A model generated the notes under the pieces. That model was given only the letters and a program-made list of their open reading frames with translations. It searched no databases and was not told the origin of the DNA. From positions 33,464,583-33,528,582 of the forward strand of contig JAKSZU010000009.1 in NCBI GenBank assembly GCA_026018925.1: 64,000 nucleotides of DNA, read 5' to 3'. Below are positions 10,380 through 24,603 of the stretch, in pieces (position 1 is the stretch's first letter; the number at the start of each line of letters is the position of its first letter). This DNA is from Tupaia tana. Lineage: Eukaryota > Chordata > Mammalia > Scandentia > Tupaiidae. A program made the translations under genes and the position numbers.

Positions 10380-10650
10380 GGGGCCAGCTCTGCAGCCTGG
10401 TGGTTAAGGCAGCCGGATCCTACATGGCCAACCACAGGGTTCAAGTCCTGGACCCAGAGGCTTGAGAAACATAGTGTGTGTGCATGCATGCCCCAAATTC
10501 TGAGAGGAGGGAAGGGATGAAGAAGGAATTGTGGTGTAACCGTGCCCCATGGGGGGGGGGGGGGGGGAGTCGGTGCATTATCCTCTCTGTTTCTGCCTCT
10601 CTTTGGCTAGTGTACCCATCCTTTAACAATGATGATAATAATAAATTAAA
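10380..10650 (+). mobile_element. SINE T-C
   Basis: Exact 15-bp TSD aagatgcaatcagat at 10,365-10,379 and 10,651-10,665. Holds a run of about 17 G at 10,551-10,567. Confidence 0.9.
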
Positions 10651-10894
10651 AAGATGCAATCAGATCAAATAGCCCAAAGCCCAGGTCTGAGCATTTTTCT
10701 GAAAGCCAACCCCTACTGGAAGTGAGGAGGCACCCAAAACCGTCTGCTTATGTAGTTGTCTTTGTGTGATTGCACATTAACCAATGGCCCAATAACCTTG
10801 GGGATATAAACTTAGGGGGCTTAGCATTTCTTGCTAAGAACCTTTATTTAAAAGGACATTCTCTCCTGGAAAAAAGCTAAAGAAACCTGAATAA

Positions 10895-11052
10895 GGGGCT
10901 GGCAGGTGGCATGGCAATTAAGGGCACTGGACTCCCATATGGCTGACCATGGTTTGAATCCCGGATCAGGTGGCTTTCGCTCTCTCCTCTCTCTCTCTCC
11001 CTGTCCCTCTCTGGTCAAATTAAAATAAATAAAGTTAAATAAAAAATTTTAA
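10895..11052 (+). mobile_element. SINE T-B
   Basis: TSD aaagaaacctgaataa (10,879-10,894) / aaagaaacctgagtaa (11,053-11,068). Confidence 0.9.
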
Positions 11053-11296
11053 AAAGAAACCTGAGTAAAATCAAATATAGCCCTTGTTAAATAAAATCAA
11101 ATGTAGCTCTTGAGCTTTAGGTTCAAATTGGTTTCTCACAACCAACTCTTAAACTGGCCAAAAATAGAGAATGACCCATCCTCTTTAAATGGACTCTGTG
11201 AACAGTGTTTTGGGTGTTTCAGTTTCTACTTACTATTTGTCAAGGATTTTGTCAGTTGGCATTGAAAGTAGCTTTTATATTTTAACGTAATCCATG

Positions 11297-11565
11297 GGAC
11301 CGCCCCCCCTCCCCCCCCCCCGTAGTGCAGTAGTTAAGCTCTGTGCATAGGGAACTGGATCCCACAGAGCTGACTGCGGTTTGAGTGTTGACCCAGTGGC
11401 TTGAAAACATGCTGGGCATATGTGCGTGTGTGCCCCAAATTCTGGAGGGATGGAGAAATGGAGAAAAAAAATGATTGTATTGTGACCAATCCTTATTGGG
11501 GTGTGCTTTTTTTTTTTTCTCTCTCTCTCTCTGTTGAGTGCAAATACCCTGGGGCATTAAAAAAA
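11297..11565 (+). mobile_element. SINE T-C
   Basis: Poly-C replaces part of the head (about 11,303-11,320). Body from 'tagtgcagtagttaagctc' to 'accctggggcattaaaa'. Confidence 0.82.
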
Positions 11566-11639
11566 ATTCCATGACCCAAAATAAATAGTTGGACAGAGTC
11601 ACCTTGAAGTTCTCCCTTGAAACCTTCTGTCAAGTCAGG

Positions 11640-11780
11640 TAGCTCACAGCACTTAAGCCTCGGTTTTATCAGCTGTGAAATAGAATGAATAATCATACCA
11701 ACCTCTCATGGCTGTTGAGAGGATCAGGAGAGTTAATCCATGAAAAGTGTTAGCACATCTGGCACAGAAAAGGACAAAAT
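11640..11780 (+). mobile_element. MIR
   Basis: 'cttaagcctcggttttatc', then 'accaacctctcatggctgtt', then 'gttagcacatctggcaca': MIR order. Confidence 0.75.
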
Positions 11781-11940
11781 AAGGAGCTATGTCCCCATTT
11801 CTTTAGTGTTAGAGAAGTCACTGGGCCCTGACTGTATTTACTCAGCAGAATAAGGCTTAACTTCATTCAATCTGTCTAGCTCTAGAAACTCCAGGAAAGA
11901 CTACAGTTCTTCATAGAAGATTTAAGAAATGATATTATGG

Positions 11941-12162
11941 AGCCAAATGGTGACACAATGATAATAGGCTACACTTTGCAAAGCTGACCCATGTGGGGGA
12001 GGTTCTGGGTTTGTGTCTGGAGACATTTCTGCATACACTGGGCACACCCATGCCCGTGAATCAGGACTGGCTGAAGCAGGGGTGAATGGTAGTGCCAGGA
12101 CCCTGCTGGGAATGTTCTCTATCTCTCTTGTTCATGGGAGAAATAAATATTTCTTTTTAAAA
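11941..12162 (+). mobile_element. SINE T-D, diverged
   Basis: Head gccaaatggtgacacaatg, core 'aatcaggactggctgaag', tail 'atgggagaaataaatatt'. TSD aagaaatgat at 11,924-11,933 and 12,163-12,172. Confidence 0.8.
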
Positions 12163-12173
12163 AAGAAATGATG

Positions 12174-12390
12174 GGGGCCAGCAGATGGCATAATGGTTAT
12201 GTTGCTGGACTCCCATGTAGTCAACCGTGGTTTGAGGAGAATGGAGGAGAAGGGATTGCAGCGTGGCCATCCCCCTGGGGGGTCATTTCTCGCTTTCTCT
12301 CTCTGTGGTGAGTGCATGTGCCTGATAGCAAAAATCTCTCTCTAAAAAAAAAAAAAAAAGAAAGAAAGAAAGGAAGGAAGGAAAAGAAAA
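12174..12390 (+). mobile_element. SINE T-A with internal deletion
   Basis: About 80 bp between the B box and 'ggagaatggaggagaagg' is missing. The A/G-rich tail (12,344-12,390) has become (GAAA/GGAA)n. Confidence 0.88.
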
Positions 12391-12392
12391 GA

Positions 12393-12670
12393 TGAGGGCC
12401 AGCAAGTGGTATGGTAGTTAAGGTGCTGGACTCTCACGTGGTTGACTGTGGTTTGAGTCCTGGACCCAATTGCTTGAAACTTATGCAGGACATATGTGTG
12501 TGTGTGCCCAAGATACCAGGAGGGGAAGGGATTGTAGTGTGGCCACTGCCCCCAGGTAGTGGTTTCTCACTTTCTGTCTTTCTGTTGCTCTCTGTCTCTT
12601 TGGTGAGCATTTGGACCCTATAGCACAAATCTCTCAACAACAACAATAACAACAAAGAGAGAAATAGAGA
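12393..12670 (+). mobile_element. SINE T-C
   Basis: Full length, tail (AAC)n. A further aagaaatgat at 12,671-12,680 closes the three-SINE train that begins at 11,941. Confidence 0.88.
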
Positions 12671-12680
12671 AAGAAATGAT

Positions 12681-13455
12681 AAAACTAAAACAGTTGATTT
12701 CCAATTTTTCTGGTGGACAAGCAAGCACTAACCAGTAATGGAGTGTGACATGACCCAGGAGAGACAGGGAAACTTGGGATAACAATGACAGTGGTCAAAC
12801 TTCCAGCTTTCTATCTTTCTATCCTAACTGGCAAACAATATGCTTTTACCCAGAAGCCCAAATGTCTTTACCCCCTGACCTCCATTTCTAAGTTAAAGCT
12901 ACTACAAGGCTCAATTTTTATAATAAATGGACTCCTGAACCCTAAGCTGAATCGCACAAGTCAAAGATCTTTTGCTTTTGAAGGTCTCTGTACGTTGTCT
13001 CTTCCCAGTAACTTCTTGCCCTAGGGAGTGAAGTCAGAAGGTTGGGGAATCAGACTGAGACCTCGTGGATTCCTTGAAATGCTACAAGATCAAAGGGATC
13101 CATTAGAAGAACCCCGGTTATCACCCAGCGCCTCCTGGGTCAGCTGGGTGGTGCAGGCCAGCTGTGAGGCAGGACAGATTTATTTTCAGCCTTTGTTCCC
13201 TTTCATAATCGCTGTTGTAAAATAAGTGCTGTGAGTTAGAGCTCAGTATTAGCGTTGTAAACACACGTTCCTATTCAGTCCATTCCCAAAGTGTCTTTAC
13301 TTTCCAACCTCTTCTCTCTCTTTCTCTCTCTCTGATTCACTTTCTATGGTACCTATGGCATTTTCTCAACAGTATTTTAGGAAATAAATCCATTACACCA
13401 AGAATGACATGAAAATGATTGAAAGCATTTCTGTTAAACAGTAACTCATGATGAT
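12681..13455. other. Unique sequence
   Basis: No repeat recognised apart from a short CT run near 13,311. Open frames are short and unconvincing. Confidence 0.5.
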
Positions 13456-13459
13456 AGCC

Positions 13460-13640
13460 ATATTGTGTAAAGCAGGTGGCCGGCATTGTTCTAAACACTT
13501 TACACACATGAATCCTCCTAATCTTCACACGATTCCTATGAGGTCAGTAGTTTTGTTATCCCCATATTCCAGATAGGAAAACTGAGACACAAAGCTGTTA
13601 AGTAAAAGTAGGATAGCTGACAAGTGAGAATGTTTGGTAT
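13460..13640 (-). mobile_element. MIR
   Basis: 'tgttctaaacactttacaca', 'cctaatcttcacacgattcc' and 'ggaaaactgagacacaaagc' in MIR order. Confidence 0.82.
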
Positions 13641-13644
13641 TTGA

Positions 13645-16640
13645 AAATGAGACCTATAGGACAAAAGGTTCTCATGAGCTAGTCCTGAGCAGGAAGATGA
13701 GCTCTACGTGAGATCAGGTGGCCAGGAAGTCCCTGACCTCAGTTCCGCCTCTGCCTTCATCTACAGGGCTGGCTCCAAATCCCCTCTTCTACTCCTGCTC
13801 CACCAGCAGGAGTGGATCCAGGTTTTTTGGAGGTTATCAGCATATATAATTTTGATGTCCCCATTTTCTGGTGCCCCCCTTTAAAAAAAAAAAACACAAA
13901 AAAGGTATGTTTTGAAAAATTTTCCAGAACCATATGAGCACATAGGATGCCTGCTGGGACCCCTCCCAGTGTGGAAGGGGCCTATAGAGAAGTGGCTCCA
14001 AAGCGGGAAGCATCACTAGCTTCACAGAACACCTGCCTCAGCCCACAGGATGTCTCCAGTTCTTCCCTAGCCAACCATGGGAGCTGGTGTAGACAGGAGA
14101 GTTTTCCTTTTACACTCCCAAGCACGAAGCGCGTGGAAGTTGATCTGTCAACAGCTATTGAGCAGGGACTTTGCTCTGGCTATGTCTTTGGGGCCACAAC
14201 CAGCTCCATTCTAGGAGTGAGAAGATTAGAGACAGTGAAACGTGTCATTTGATCAGATTTGGCATGTTCTCCTAAATCTCGACAGTGCTAAATTTCTTCT
14301 CTATGTTACAAAAGTTGCCCAAGGAAATGAAATCCCAGGATGGATGTTCACTATCAAAATAAGACACTCCCCCCTCCTTCCACGGACCCCTTCATTGACA
14401 GTCACGAAAAAAACCTGGATTAATAGACTCCTTTAATTTAACTCAGTTTTGTCTCCAACGAGGGTCCAGTGAAAGCAACCACCCAATCTGTCACTTGAAC
14501 ACTGTTTATATTTGTTGCTGGGATACCAAAGGCTCTTTTAAGCCTTTGGCTAAGAAGAGCACCATGCATCTGACCTTGTTCACCTGCACAGAAAGCAAAT
14601 AATGGCTGAAATGATAGGAAAGCTCCTCCAAACATTTGGAGTGGAACACAAGGCATTTTTGTGTCCCCAAATTGCAGCATCCAATATTTGTTGTTCAAAT
14701 AAATTTCAACCTGCATACCGAAGTGCATATTACACATAATAAGATGAGGCTTTGAGAAGACAAATGTTAATTATTTTGAGGTAAATCAGATCACCTTTGA
14801 CCCAAACCCTGAGCTGTAATTTTGTTGCTCAGCTTCTTGGTCCTGAAATTAATGTAAATCTTTACAGTTGTAATTTCACTTGCCAACGCCAACTCACCCA
14901 CACAGTCTGTAAATGACTGCTGTGAGTCAGAGACTATTCAGTTAACGATTGTGTTAGATATTTAAAAATGTTCTCTGGAAGGATTAAATCACCTAATCCC
15001 AGTCCTTTCACTGATTCTGTTTTATGTACAAATGATGGAGCTGGAGGGACTAAACTGGAAGGGACTTTCGAGTGTGTCTTCTCCCCAAATTCTTCCTTTC
15101 CCGGACAAGAAACCAAGACTGATGTTAGAATAGGGACTTGCCTCCTCTGGGTTAGTCAGCGACTAAAGCTAAATCCCTAAAGGGAAGTACTGGTTTCACG
15201 TTTTAATAAAGGGTCATCCTTAGAGATCCTTGCTCCAAGTCCAGAAGTGACCCCTTCTCTGCCCACCTGCTTCCAACAGCTTCTGCAAGTCCTGGTACTC
15301 CCACCTTCACACTGACACTGCTCTAAAACAACCATGCCATTTAGAGTCCAAGTGGTCTATCATTCTGATCAAATAAACTGGCTACTCTTAAGACAATATA
15401 CATTAATATGAGGGGAGTGGGAGATAGATATACTAGACATCGTGAATAGTGGCGACTTGAGCAAGGGGACGTAGGGATGGAAGAGGCAGGAGAGGAAGAC
15501 GTTTACTTTTCATTTTCTATCTTTTCTTTGGCTTGTATTACTACGTACAGATGTTAACTGTCTTAACAACCTAAAGAGCAATTTAGACACCCTGTGCATA
15601 CAAACTTCAAAAGAGAAATTGAATTTACCCCAGTAACACTGATGCTTGAAATCTATTATCCAATACAGCAGTACTTTTTTACAATTTTTCTACCAAAGTA
15701 TCCGTAATGGCAGAGGAAACTGAATGGGTTCCCCCAGGAGTCTGGGGGCAGTGCCAGAAAAGGTCCTTGTATACAAGAACTCTCTTTGCTGTTTATGTTT
15801 TTAAAAATGCTTTCAAATTAATGGACTCGCTAGCATATCTGCATCTCCTTCAATACAAAAATAATGGATTAAATGACTTACCATCCACGAAAACTGCCCC
15901 TCTGGGAAGACACCTCTCGTTTCTTTCTCTGGCGGTCCGGAGCACCCGCAGCACACAGCCTCCACTGACAGAGTGGAGAGGCCCCTGGAATAGGAAGCGC
16001 GGCTGTGCATGAGCTGACCTGTATTCCGGCTCTCTCACCTGGAATCAGGCTTCACAGATCCTGTTATGCATTGAATAGTAACAAAACAACGGCATAAATT
16101 AGGGTGTTGCTAAGATTGTGTACCATCAACGTTCACATGAGCATAATGGACATAATGAATTCTATAGCACTATCCTGCACAGCTTGGAGAGATTAAAACC
16201 ACTTTGTCTTTAAATTAAATTTCAAAAATCATCGAACAACAAGAATAGAAAAAAAAATCCACCTCATCTATGTCAGCCACCCAATTGTAGAAGGCACCAC
16301 TTCTTGCTTTCTGATCATTAATGCCTGGTCCTAGGTTTATTTTAATAGCTGCCAGCTCAGTGAGTCCCCATCTATTGTACTAACCATAAAGGGGGCTTGG
16401 GTCCTCTTGTACTGTGTATGCAGCCCTAAGTGGAGAGCCTCTTATCCCCTTTCAGGAACAAAATCTATAACTGAAAAAGACCTAAGTTGAAGTTTATTTT
16501 ATATAAATGCTATGCAATGTAGTATGTCTAGGTTGTCACACACACACACGAAAAAAAAAAAAAAAGGTGGACTTGAATTCATCAAGTGTTCTCTACCTGG
16601 ACAAGTCTTCATTAAATAAAACTGGGTGCTTTATTATGGA
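13645..16640. other. Repeat-poor block of about 3 kb
   Basis: No SINE, LINE or LTR recognised over about 3 kb, which is exceptional for this window. No exon with convincing splice sites was found. The stretch 14,640-14,900 is AT-rich and homeobox-site-like (ttaatta, aattaatgtaaat). It could hold conserved non-coding elements. Confidence 0.5.
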
Positions 16641-16644
16641 ACAA

Positions 16645-16880
16645 CTCACAATGGACTGCTTCCTAGATGCCAGGCACCCTACTTCCTGTTCCCATTCTGC
16701 ATGCTTTATCTTACTTACCCCTCCTTCACAACACCCCTAAGACATATGGTTAGCACTCTTCCATCCCCATTTCACAGACGACGGAACTGGAGTTCCGGTG
16801 GTTAAGTGACTTGCCCAAAGTCACACAGCCATGCAAGCAGCAGAGCCAAGAGTAAAATCTAGATGGTTTTGAGTCTAGGG
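16645..16880 (-). mobile_element. MIR
   Basis: 'gatgccaggcaccctacttc', 'atttcacagacgacggaac' and 'gtgacttgcccaaagtcac' in MIR order. Confidence 0.85.
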
Positions 16881-17027
16881 CCTCTGAAGTATGAACTGCC
16901 TCCTAATAGTGATCAGTTATTATTTATGGAGTGCCTGTAATGTGCGTTCTATGGCAGAGGCTTTGCTTAAACTATTTAATCTTTGCAACAATCCCGAGGC
17001 AGGCATTGTTACTATCCTCAAAAATGA

Positions 17028-17341
17028 GAGGACTTCAAAATATTCATGAAACGATGAAATTAAAAGTTTATTTTGGTGCAAAAATATTTGAAGAACATGC
17101 ACTTCAAAAAATAATACTCTGGGGCTGGCAGATGGTGTGGTGGTTAGGAGCGCTGGATTCCCACATGGCCGACCACCGTTCGAATCCCAGACCTGGCGGC
17201 TTGCTTTTTCACTTTTTCTCTCTCTCTCTCATTCTGTCCCTCTCTGGTCTGAAATAACAAAATAAACAAATAAAGCTAAATAAAAAACAATTCTTAAAAA
17301 AATACTACTACTCATTGTTCATGAAGTTTTTGAAGACCCCC
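17028..17341 (-). mobile_element. Mariner-like MITE (TIR cttcaaaaagttcatg), interrupted
   Basis: Terminal inverted repeats: 'gacttcaaaatattcatgaa' at the left and 'gttcatgaagtttttgaaga' at the right. Middle 'gtttattttggtgcaaaaat'. Non-coding. Confidence 0.7.
17121..17310 (+). mobile_element. SINE T-B
   Basis: Head ggggctggcagatggtgtgg; tail 'aataaacaaataaagctaaa'. Inserted into the MITE. Confidence 0.9.
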
Positions 17342-17445
17342 ATGTAGATAAGGAAAACTGAAGCTTGAGAAATGAAGTAACTTGTCTGCCTAACAGTGCG
17401 GTTAAATGGCGGTCTTAGGTTTTGAGCCCAGGCCTAGTACTGATA

Positions 17446-18240
17446 TCAGACCAGAGTTCTTATCACCTAAACTATACTGTAATTCAGGTGATTGGCCAGG
17501 GGCACACAACATAAACCCTGAACTCTTTTAACAAGTAATGCACAACATGCAGACCTCACCTGTCAACAGCCCTTCTACACGCAGTGTGTAGGCTGCACTC
17601 CTCAGGAAGGAGTGCTACCTGTACACGTGGTTACCTAGAATTTCTTATTTTTAATGCTGTGGCTTGACAGATACGGTGTTTCACTCTTCATATGAATCTC
17701 ATGTTACAGTTTAAAATCCACTGGATTTCTGAGCCCTAATCAAGAGCTGCAGAAACTACAAACACTCAAGCAGATCTCAAATAAGGGCTTACGCAAAAGG
17801 AACACAAACGCTTTCCATTGACTGGGTCTGTTGCATGCTACTGAAAACATGGATGTGTTTCCTTTTTGTAAACTGAGTTTTGAGGATGTAGCCGTTATCT
17901 AACTCTCTTCTTAATCTTTAACAGCACTGCAATCTCAGCACTACGTAACTGCCAGCTCTAATCCTCTGCTTTGAATGGGATTAAATAAAAATGGCTCCAG
18001 CCAGGTGAAGACGAAGGCAGACAATGGAAAAAAAATGTTAATTCTTATTTCTTTGTCTGAAAACAGTGATTTTTGACTTTCACATAACCACTTTTAAATG
18101 AACAATCACTTTATAGTTTATAGTTCTTGATTAACAAAGCATACTAACCAAGGTGGGTATTTTGGAGAAAGTCCACTCAGCTGTGACAGTCCAGAGGCAA
18201 AGAACCAGGCCTGGAATGCATCTTGCTAATGTACTGGCAA
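17446..18240. other. Unique sequence
   Basis: No repeat recognised. Looks like ordinary or mildly conserved non-coding DNA just beyond the 3' end of SLC25A5. Confidence 0.45.
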
Positions 18241-18475
18241 TTTTTTTTTTTGGAGAGACTTTTTTGCTATAGGGTGCATGCAGTCGCCAGAAAGCGAGAA
18301 ATCACCCCCCAGGGAGGATGGTCACACCGCAATCCCTTCTCCTCCATTCTCCTCTCGGGATCTTGGGCACGCACGCACGCGTGCCCGGCATGTTTAAGCC
18401 ACCGGTCTGGGATTTGAACTGCGGTCGACTACTTGGGAACCAAGTGACATAGCCATTATGCTAACTGCTGGTCCC
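18241..18475 (-). mobile_element. SINE T-A
   Basis: Short internal deletion in the GA-rich part. Imperfect TSD atgtactggcaat / atgtattgggaat. Nearest SINE to the SLC25A5 3' end. Confidence 0.9.
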
Positions 18476-18689
18476 ATGTATTGGGAATGTTGGTGGGGTC
18501 ACACAGCCAAGTTATTCTTTGGTAAGTGGATGCTGACAATTGTTTCAAAAAGATCTTCATCTTCCGAGATAATGTAGCATTCATTAAAAATGTAGCATTT
18601 ACTCAAATGTAACACTCACTCACTTGGATACAAAATATATTTTTATATACAAATAAACTACCAAGAAACAAAATTGTATTTTAGATGTT

Positions 18690-18709
18690 TTTATTTCTTC
18701 AAATTTATT
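18690..18709 (-). terminator. SLC25A5: Poly(A) signals of SLC25A5
   Basis: Two minus-strand AATAAA hexamers lie at 18,704-18,709 and 18,690-18,695, about 215-235 nt past the stop codon. They would give a 3' UTR of roughly 250 nt. No competing repeat lies between them and the stop. Confidence 0.65.
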
Positions 18710-18924
18710 ATTTATCAGGAGTGACTGAAATAAAAAATATAATTGAGTCCCATCATCATCATGGAAATAACTTTTAAGAGAAAACTGGTCAGATGAATAT
18801 TATTGCTTCCCATTTTCAACCAGTAAATAGTTGCCATTGATAGACAGCCAAGAGGCAGTCAAAAATGCTTAAGATATGTTATACAACATGCCTGTTCACA
18901 GGAGAAAAAACCCTAGGAAATAAC

Positions 18925-21452
<2,528 letters not shown>

Positions 21453-21550
21453 GTTGAAAGGAAAGAGGAGGCAGGCGACTGCGGGACGGGCCTGGGCTGG
21501 GAACCGGCTTAGACTCCGGGGCTCTGGGGCGGAGCGAAGCAAATGGCCGA

Positions 21551-21560
21551 TTTATATAGG
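21551..21560 (-). promoter_or_regulatory. SLC25A5: TATA box of SLC25A5
   Basis: Minus-strand CTATATAAAT lies about 100 bp upstream of the ATG at 21452, predicting a start near 21,525-21,530 and a short 5' UTR. Human ANT2 is known to combine a TATA box with Sp1 sites, which fits the neighbouring GC boxes. Confidence 0.75.
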
Positions 21561-21589
21561 GACAGCCGGCGCCGGAGCGGCAGGCGTCG

Positions 21590-21609
21590 GGGGCGGGCCC
21601 GGGCGGGCG
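21590..21609. promoter_or_regulatory. Paired GC boxes (Sp1-type) upstream of SLC25A5
   Basis: Two gggcggg cores lie at about 21,591-21,597 and 21,602-21,608, some 40 bp upstream of the TATA box. A third, tggggcggag at 21,525-21,534, sits at the predicted start site. It corresponds in position to the start-proximal Sp1 site reported as repressive in human ANT2. Binding here is inferred. Confidence 0.55.
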
Positions 21610-22199
21610 CCAGGGCCGGGCGCGCAGAGCGGCAGAGCCGGTGAGTGGCCCGGCGCGCCGAGGGAGGAGCCGCGGAGGGCCAGCCAGGGGCCGCCCTCGG
21701 CGCAGCCGGGACTCGCCCCGGAGCACCTGACTTGGCTGGAGGAAGGGGCGGCCCCAGGGAAAGCCCGGGACCGGGAAGCCGACCCCGAGAGTTCTCGGCT
21801 TCAGAGTGGGGAGGAGGGGTGAGGTCTCAGTGTGTCTATAAAACCCACTGGAGAAGGGCTGGGGCTAGAGAGTAACGCAATAGTTACGGAGACAACAAAC
21901 AAAAAGGCAACAATCGGCATACATAATATGTAATGCAATCTTTTAGAAACTTCAAACTTTGTCCTGCCGACCGGTCACTGGTTTTTGTAAATACAGTTTA
22001 ATTGGAGTTCTGCCGGGATTAGGGTGAGGCAAGGTAATGTAAGTGCAGGATGGGACCTTGGCTTTAATTTTATTTGTATTATTCCCCTTATTTATTTTTA
22101 AACATTCGGTCGCTATACATCATTTGGCTTGTAGAGAGAATTTACCCAATATGAAATACTTCTCAGACCAGTCCAGTTGAAAATACTATACACGTTATC

Positions 22200-22556
22200 A
22201 TCAACACGTAATAAACCATTTCTGTGTCCCACGAATGTCTTCTCTGTTTCTCCTGATTTCTTTCCCTACACTCTTTCCTTCTCCCACCCTCCTTCCACAC
22301 TGTCTCCAGCGTCCATAACAATTTTCACTGCTTTTATGTCCTCCAATCTTTCAGTCTCTATCTTGGCGTGTGCACAGTGGTATATACTCAGTGGAGACAT
22401 ACATTATCTTTCTTTCATAGCCTGGCTTGCTTCACTCAACAATAAATCTTCCATATTTGACCACTTTCTATCATATGAGACCCTGGCTTTATTTTAAAAA
22501 TCGATCATTTCTTCATACATTTGGGTATCTTTTTTCACACATTTATTTCCATTTGT
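22200..22556 (-). mobile_element. L1 3' region fragment
   Basis: Reverse copy related to the L1 at 9,397: 'caataaatcttccatatttg', 'ctatcatatgagaccctggc', and a pyrimidine-rich block that mirrors the G-rich 3' UTR. Confidence 0.65.
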
Positions 22557-22701
22557 TATTATTTTTTTATTTGACCACACAGAGACACACACACACAGAG
22601 AAAGGCAAAGTGAGAAAGCAAGCTACCAGGTCCAGGACTCAAACCACGGTTGGCCATGTGGAAACCCAGAGCCTTTAACAACCATGTCAGTTGCCAGCCC
22701 C
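22557..22701 (-). mobile_element. SINE T-B
   Basis: 'tttatttgaccacacagaga' to 'cagttgccagcccc'; contains (CA)6. Confidence 0.85.
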
Positions 22702-23242
22702 TGTACTGCTTTTGATGTTTTAAAATAGTGCATTGAGAATCACTTACGTTGATTACTGACATTCTGTGCAAGGGGCGAGTGCCTCACTCTCCTCACCCTA
22801 GATATGGCACTGCCCTGGAGCTTTGCCAGTGTAGCCAGAGTAAGTTGGGGGAACAGCAGAGCCAGGACACTGTCAGTGAGCCCCACACCCCCGTTTGCAA
22901 ATAATAAACCTTAATAAAGATCTTGCTCAAGATTGGCTGAGGAGAACACAAAAGACTAGGCTGGGGGTGGGGAAATTATTTTAGCCAGAAGTCAAATGTA
23001 GAGATTGTATGCAGACTATTAAGAGGCTTAAGAAGGTTAAGAACTAGGTTGACTTTTGTCTCCCTGGACCCCAGGTGAAGTGCTCATAGGTCAAGTAGAT
23101 TTCCTAACTCCAGAAATGCTTGGAAGAATCTATAGGTTTAGATGGACAGCCATTGTGTCAATGGACAAGTGCTTACTGAGCCTGTTAATCCCTGCACTGG
23201 GTTAAGCATTTTTGCCACACATATCCTTAAAAACCTACTACT
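22702..23242. other. Unique sequence
   Basis: Nothing recognised. Confidence 0.45.
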
Positions 23243-23428
23243 GGGGCTAGCAGGTGGCGTGGTGGTTAAGGCATTGGATTCCCAATTGGCTGACCATGGT
23301 TTGAGTCCCGGATCTGGTGGCTTGCTTTCTCACTTTTCCTCTCTCTCTTTTCTCTCTGGTGAGCACACATATCCTATACCAAAATTAAAAAAATAATAAT
23401 AACAAAGTAATTCTTTTAAAAAAAAAAA
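23243..23428 (+). mobile_element. SINE T-B / T-A hybrid tail
   Basis: Head ggggctagcaggtggcgtgg with the T-B CT middle, but the end 'gtgagcacacatatcctata' is T-A/T-C type. Confidence 0.85.
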
Positions 23429-23692
23429 TCCTAGTCCTTAGCTTGAGTGCACTCCCTCAGGTTGGGAACAGGAGCAGATAGTGTAATCTAATGTACTCCC
23501 AAATTCCATTTCTAAATAATGGTAACAGTGTTTATACAAATAAAGATAACCGTTGCAACTGCAGCTGGACCTTAGGTGTTCAGACTTCAGAATTCTCCAG
23601 GGCAAAAATGCTATCAGGCCTTTGCACGTCAAAGGCAGCATGGGCATATTCCTTATTTTCCTTTTCTGCCCCTCACACCTTCTCTGGAGGAG

Positions 23693-23883
23693 CTTCTTCT
23701 TCTTCTTCTACTTCTTTCTTCTTTCTTCTTCTTTCTTCTTTCTTCTTCTTTCTTCTCCTTTCTTCTTTCTTCTCCTTCTCCTCCTCCTCCTCCTCCTCCT
23801 CCTCCTTCTTCTTCATCTTCTTTTTGGAGAAGTTTTTGCTATAGGGCACATGCCCTCGCCAGAAAGAGAGACAGAGAGATAGG
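23693..23883 (-). mobile_element. Truncated SINE T-A with a long purine tail
   Basis: Only the 3' end of T-A is present (23,821-23,883, 'gaagtttttgctatagggc'). Its tail has become an almost pure pyrimidine tract on plus, (TTC/TTTC)n then (CTC)n, from 23,693 to 23,820. Confidence 0.8.
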
Positions 23884-24590
23884 AAGGACCCAGTTCTCCA
23901 GCTCCTCCAGGTTTGTCAAGCCCTTCCTCTACAGGTATACTTTGCAGTACAGACTTTGTCTTCCCAAGAACCTCAGTGATGCAGGTTAATGTACACAAAA
24001 TGCAGGTGCTCAAAGGAGCAGTTGCAAATTTAGTTTTGTTGATCCTGGGAAAAATCTTTGACTCGTGTTAATGAGAGTCTGCAATGTTTCTCATTACCTG
24101 ATTAGAACAGCGATGCATCTGGATGCAGAAATGACCTTGCCTTGCAGCTTCAGACAATAGTAGGTATATCCTCAGAAAGCAGAATCTGTCATTCTCTACT
24201 TTTGGAGAGAGGAGAAACAGCTAAAACGTAATTCTACCAAGGGTTTTATTTGAAGGAAGTGGATTTTACAATGCAATTAAAAACCTTTCCAGTTTGAACC
24301 CTTGACATTCTGATTAATGCATTCAATTCAAATGTTAATTGCTCCCCGTACACCTCACCATCATTCACGTACCCCTGATCCACATGTGAGCTTTCACTGG
24401 CCACATCTGCTACTCCCTTTTAGCAGGATGCCACCACCCTATTCAGCTCCACACTGCATTCTATTCCAGAGCTTTTTTACTGTTTCACGCGCATCCATAT
24501 TTACTGGTTTGTCAGATTTCTGTGTCTCCACACACAGAAACGGTGATTAAATAATTACACAGAATTTGTCTCTTCTCAGTCTTTGGGCAC
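23884..24590. other. Unique sequence
   Basis: Nothing recognised. Confidence 0.45.
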
Positions 24591-24603
24591 GAAGTGTAAT
24601 TTT

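Larger units (their letters stand above)
16915..17445 (-). mobile_element. MIR split by a MITE that is split by a SINE
   Basis: MIR halves at 16,915-17,027 and 17,342-17,445 ('gagtgcctgtaatgtgcg' and 'aaggaaaactgaagcttgag'). The gap holds a mariner-like MITE with a T-B inside it. Confidence 0.75.
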
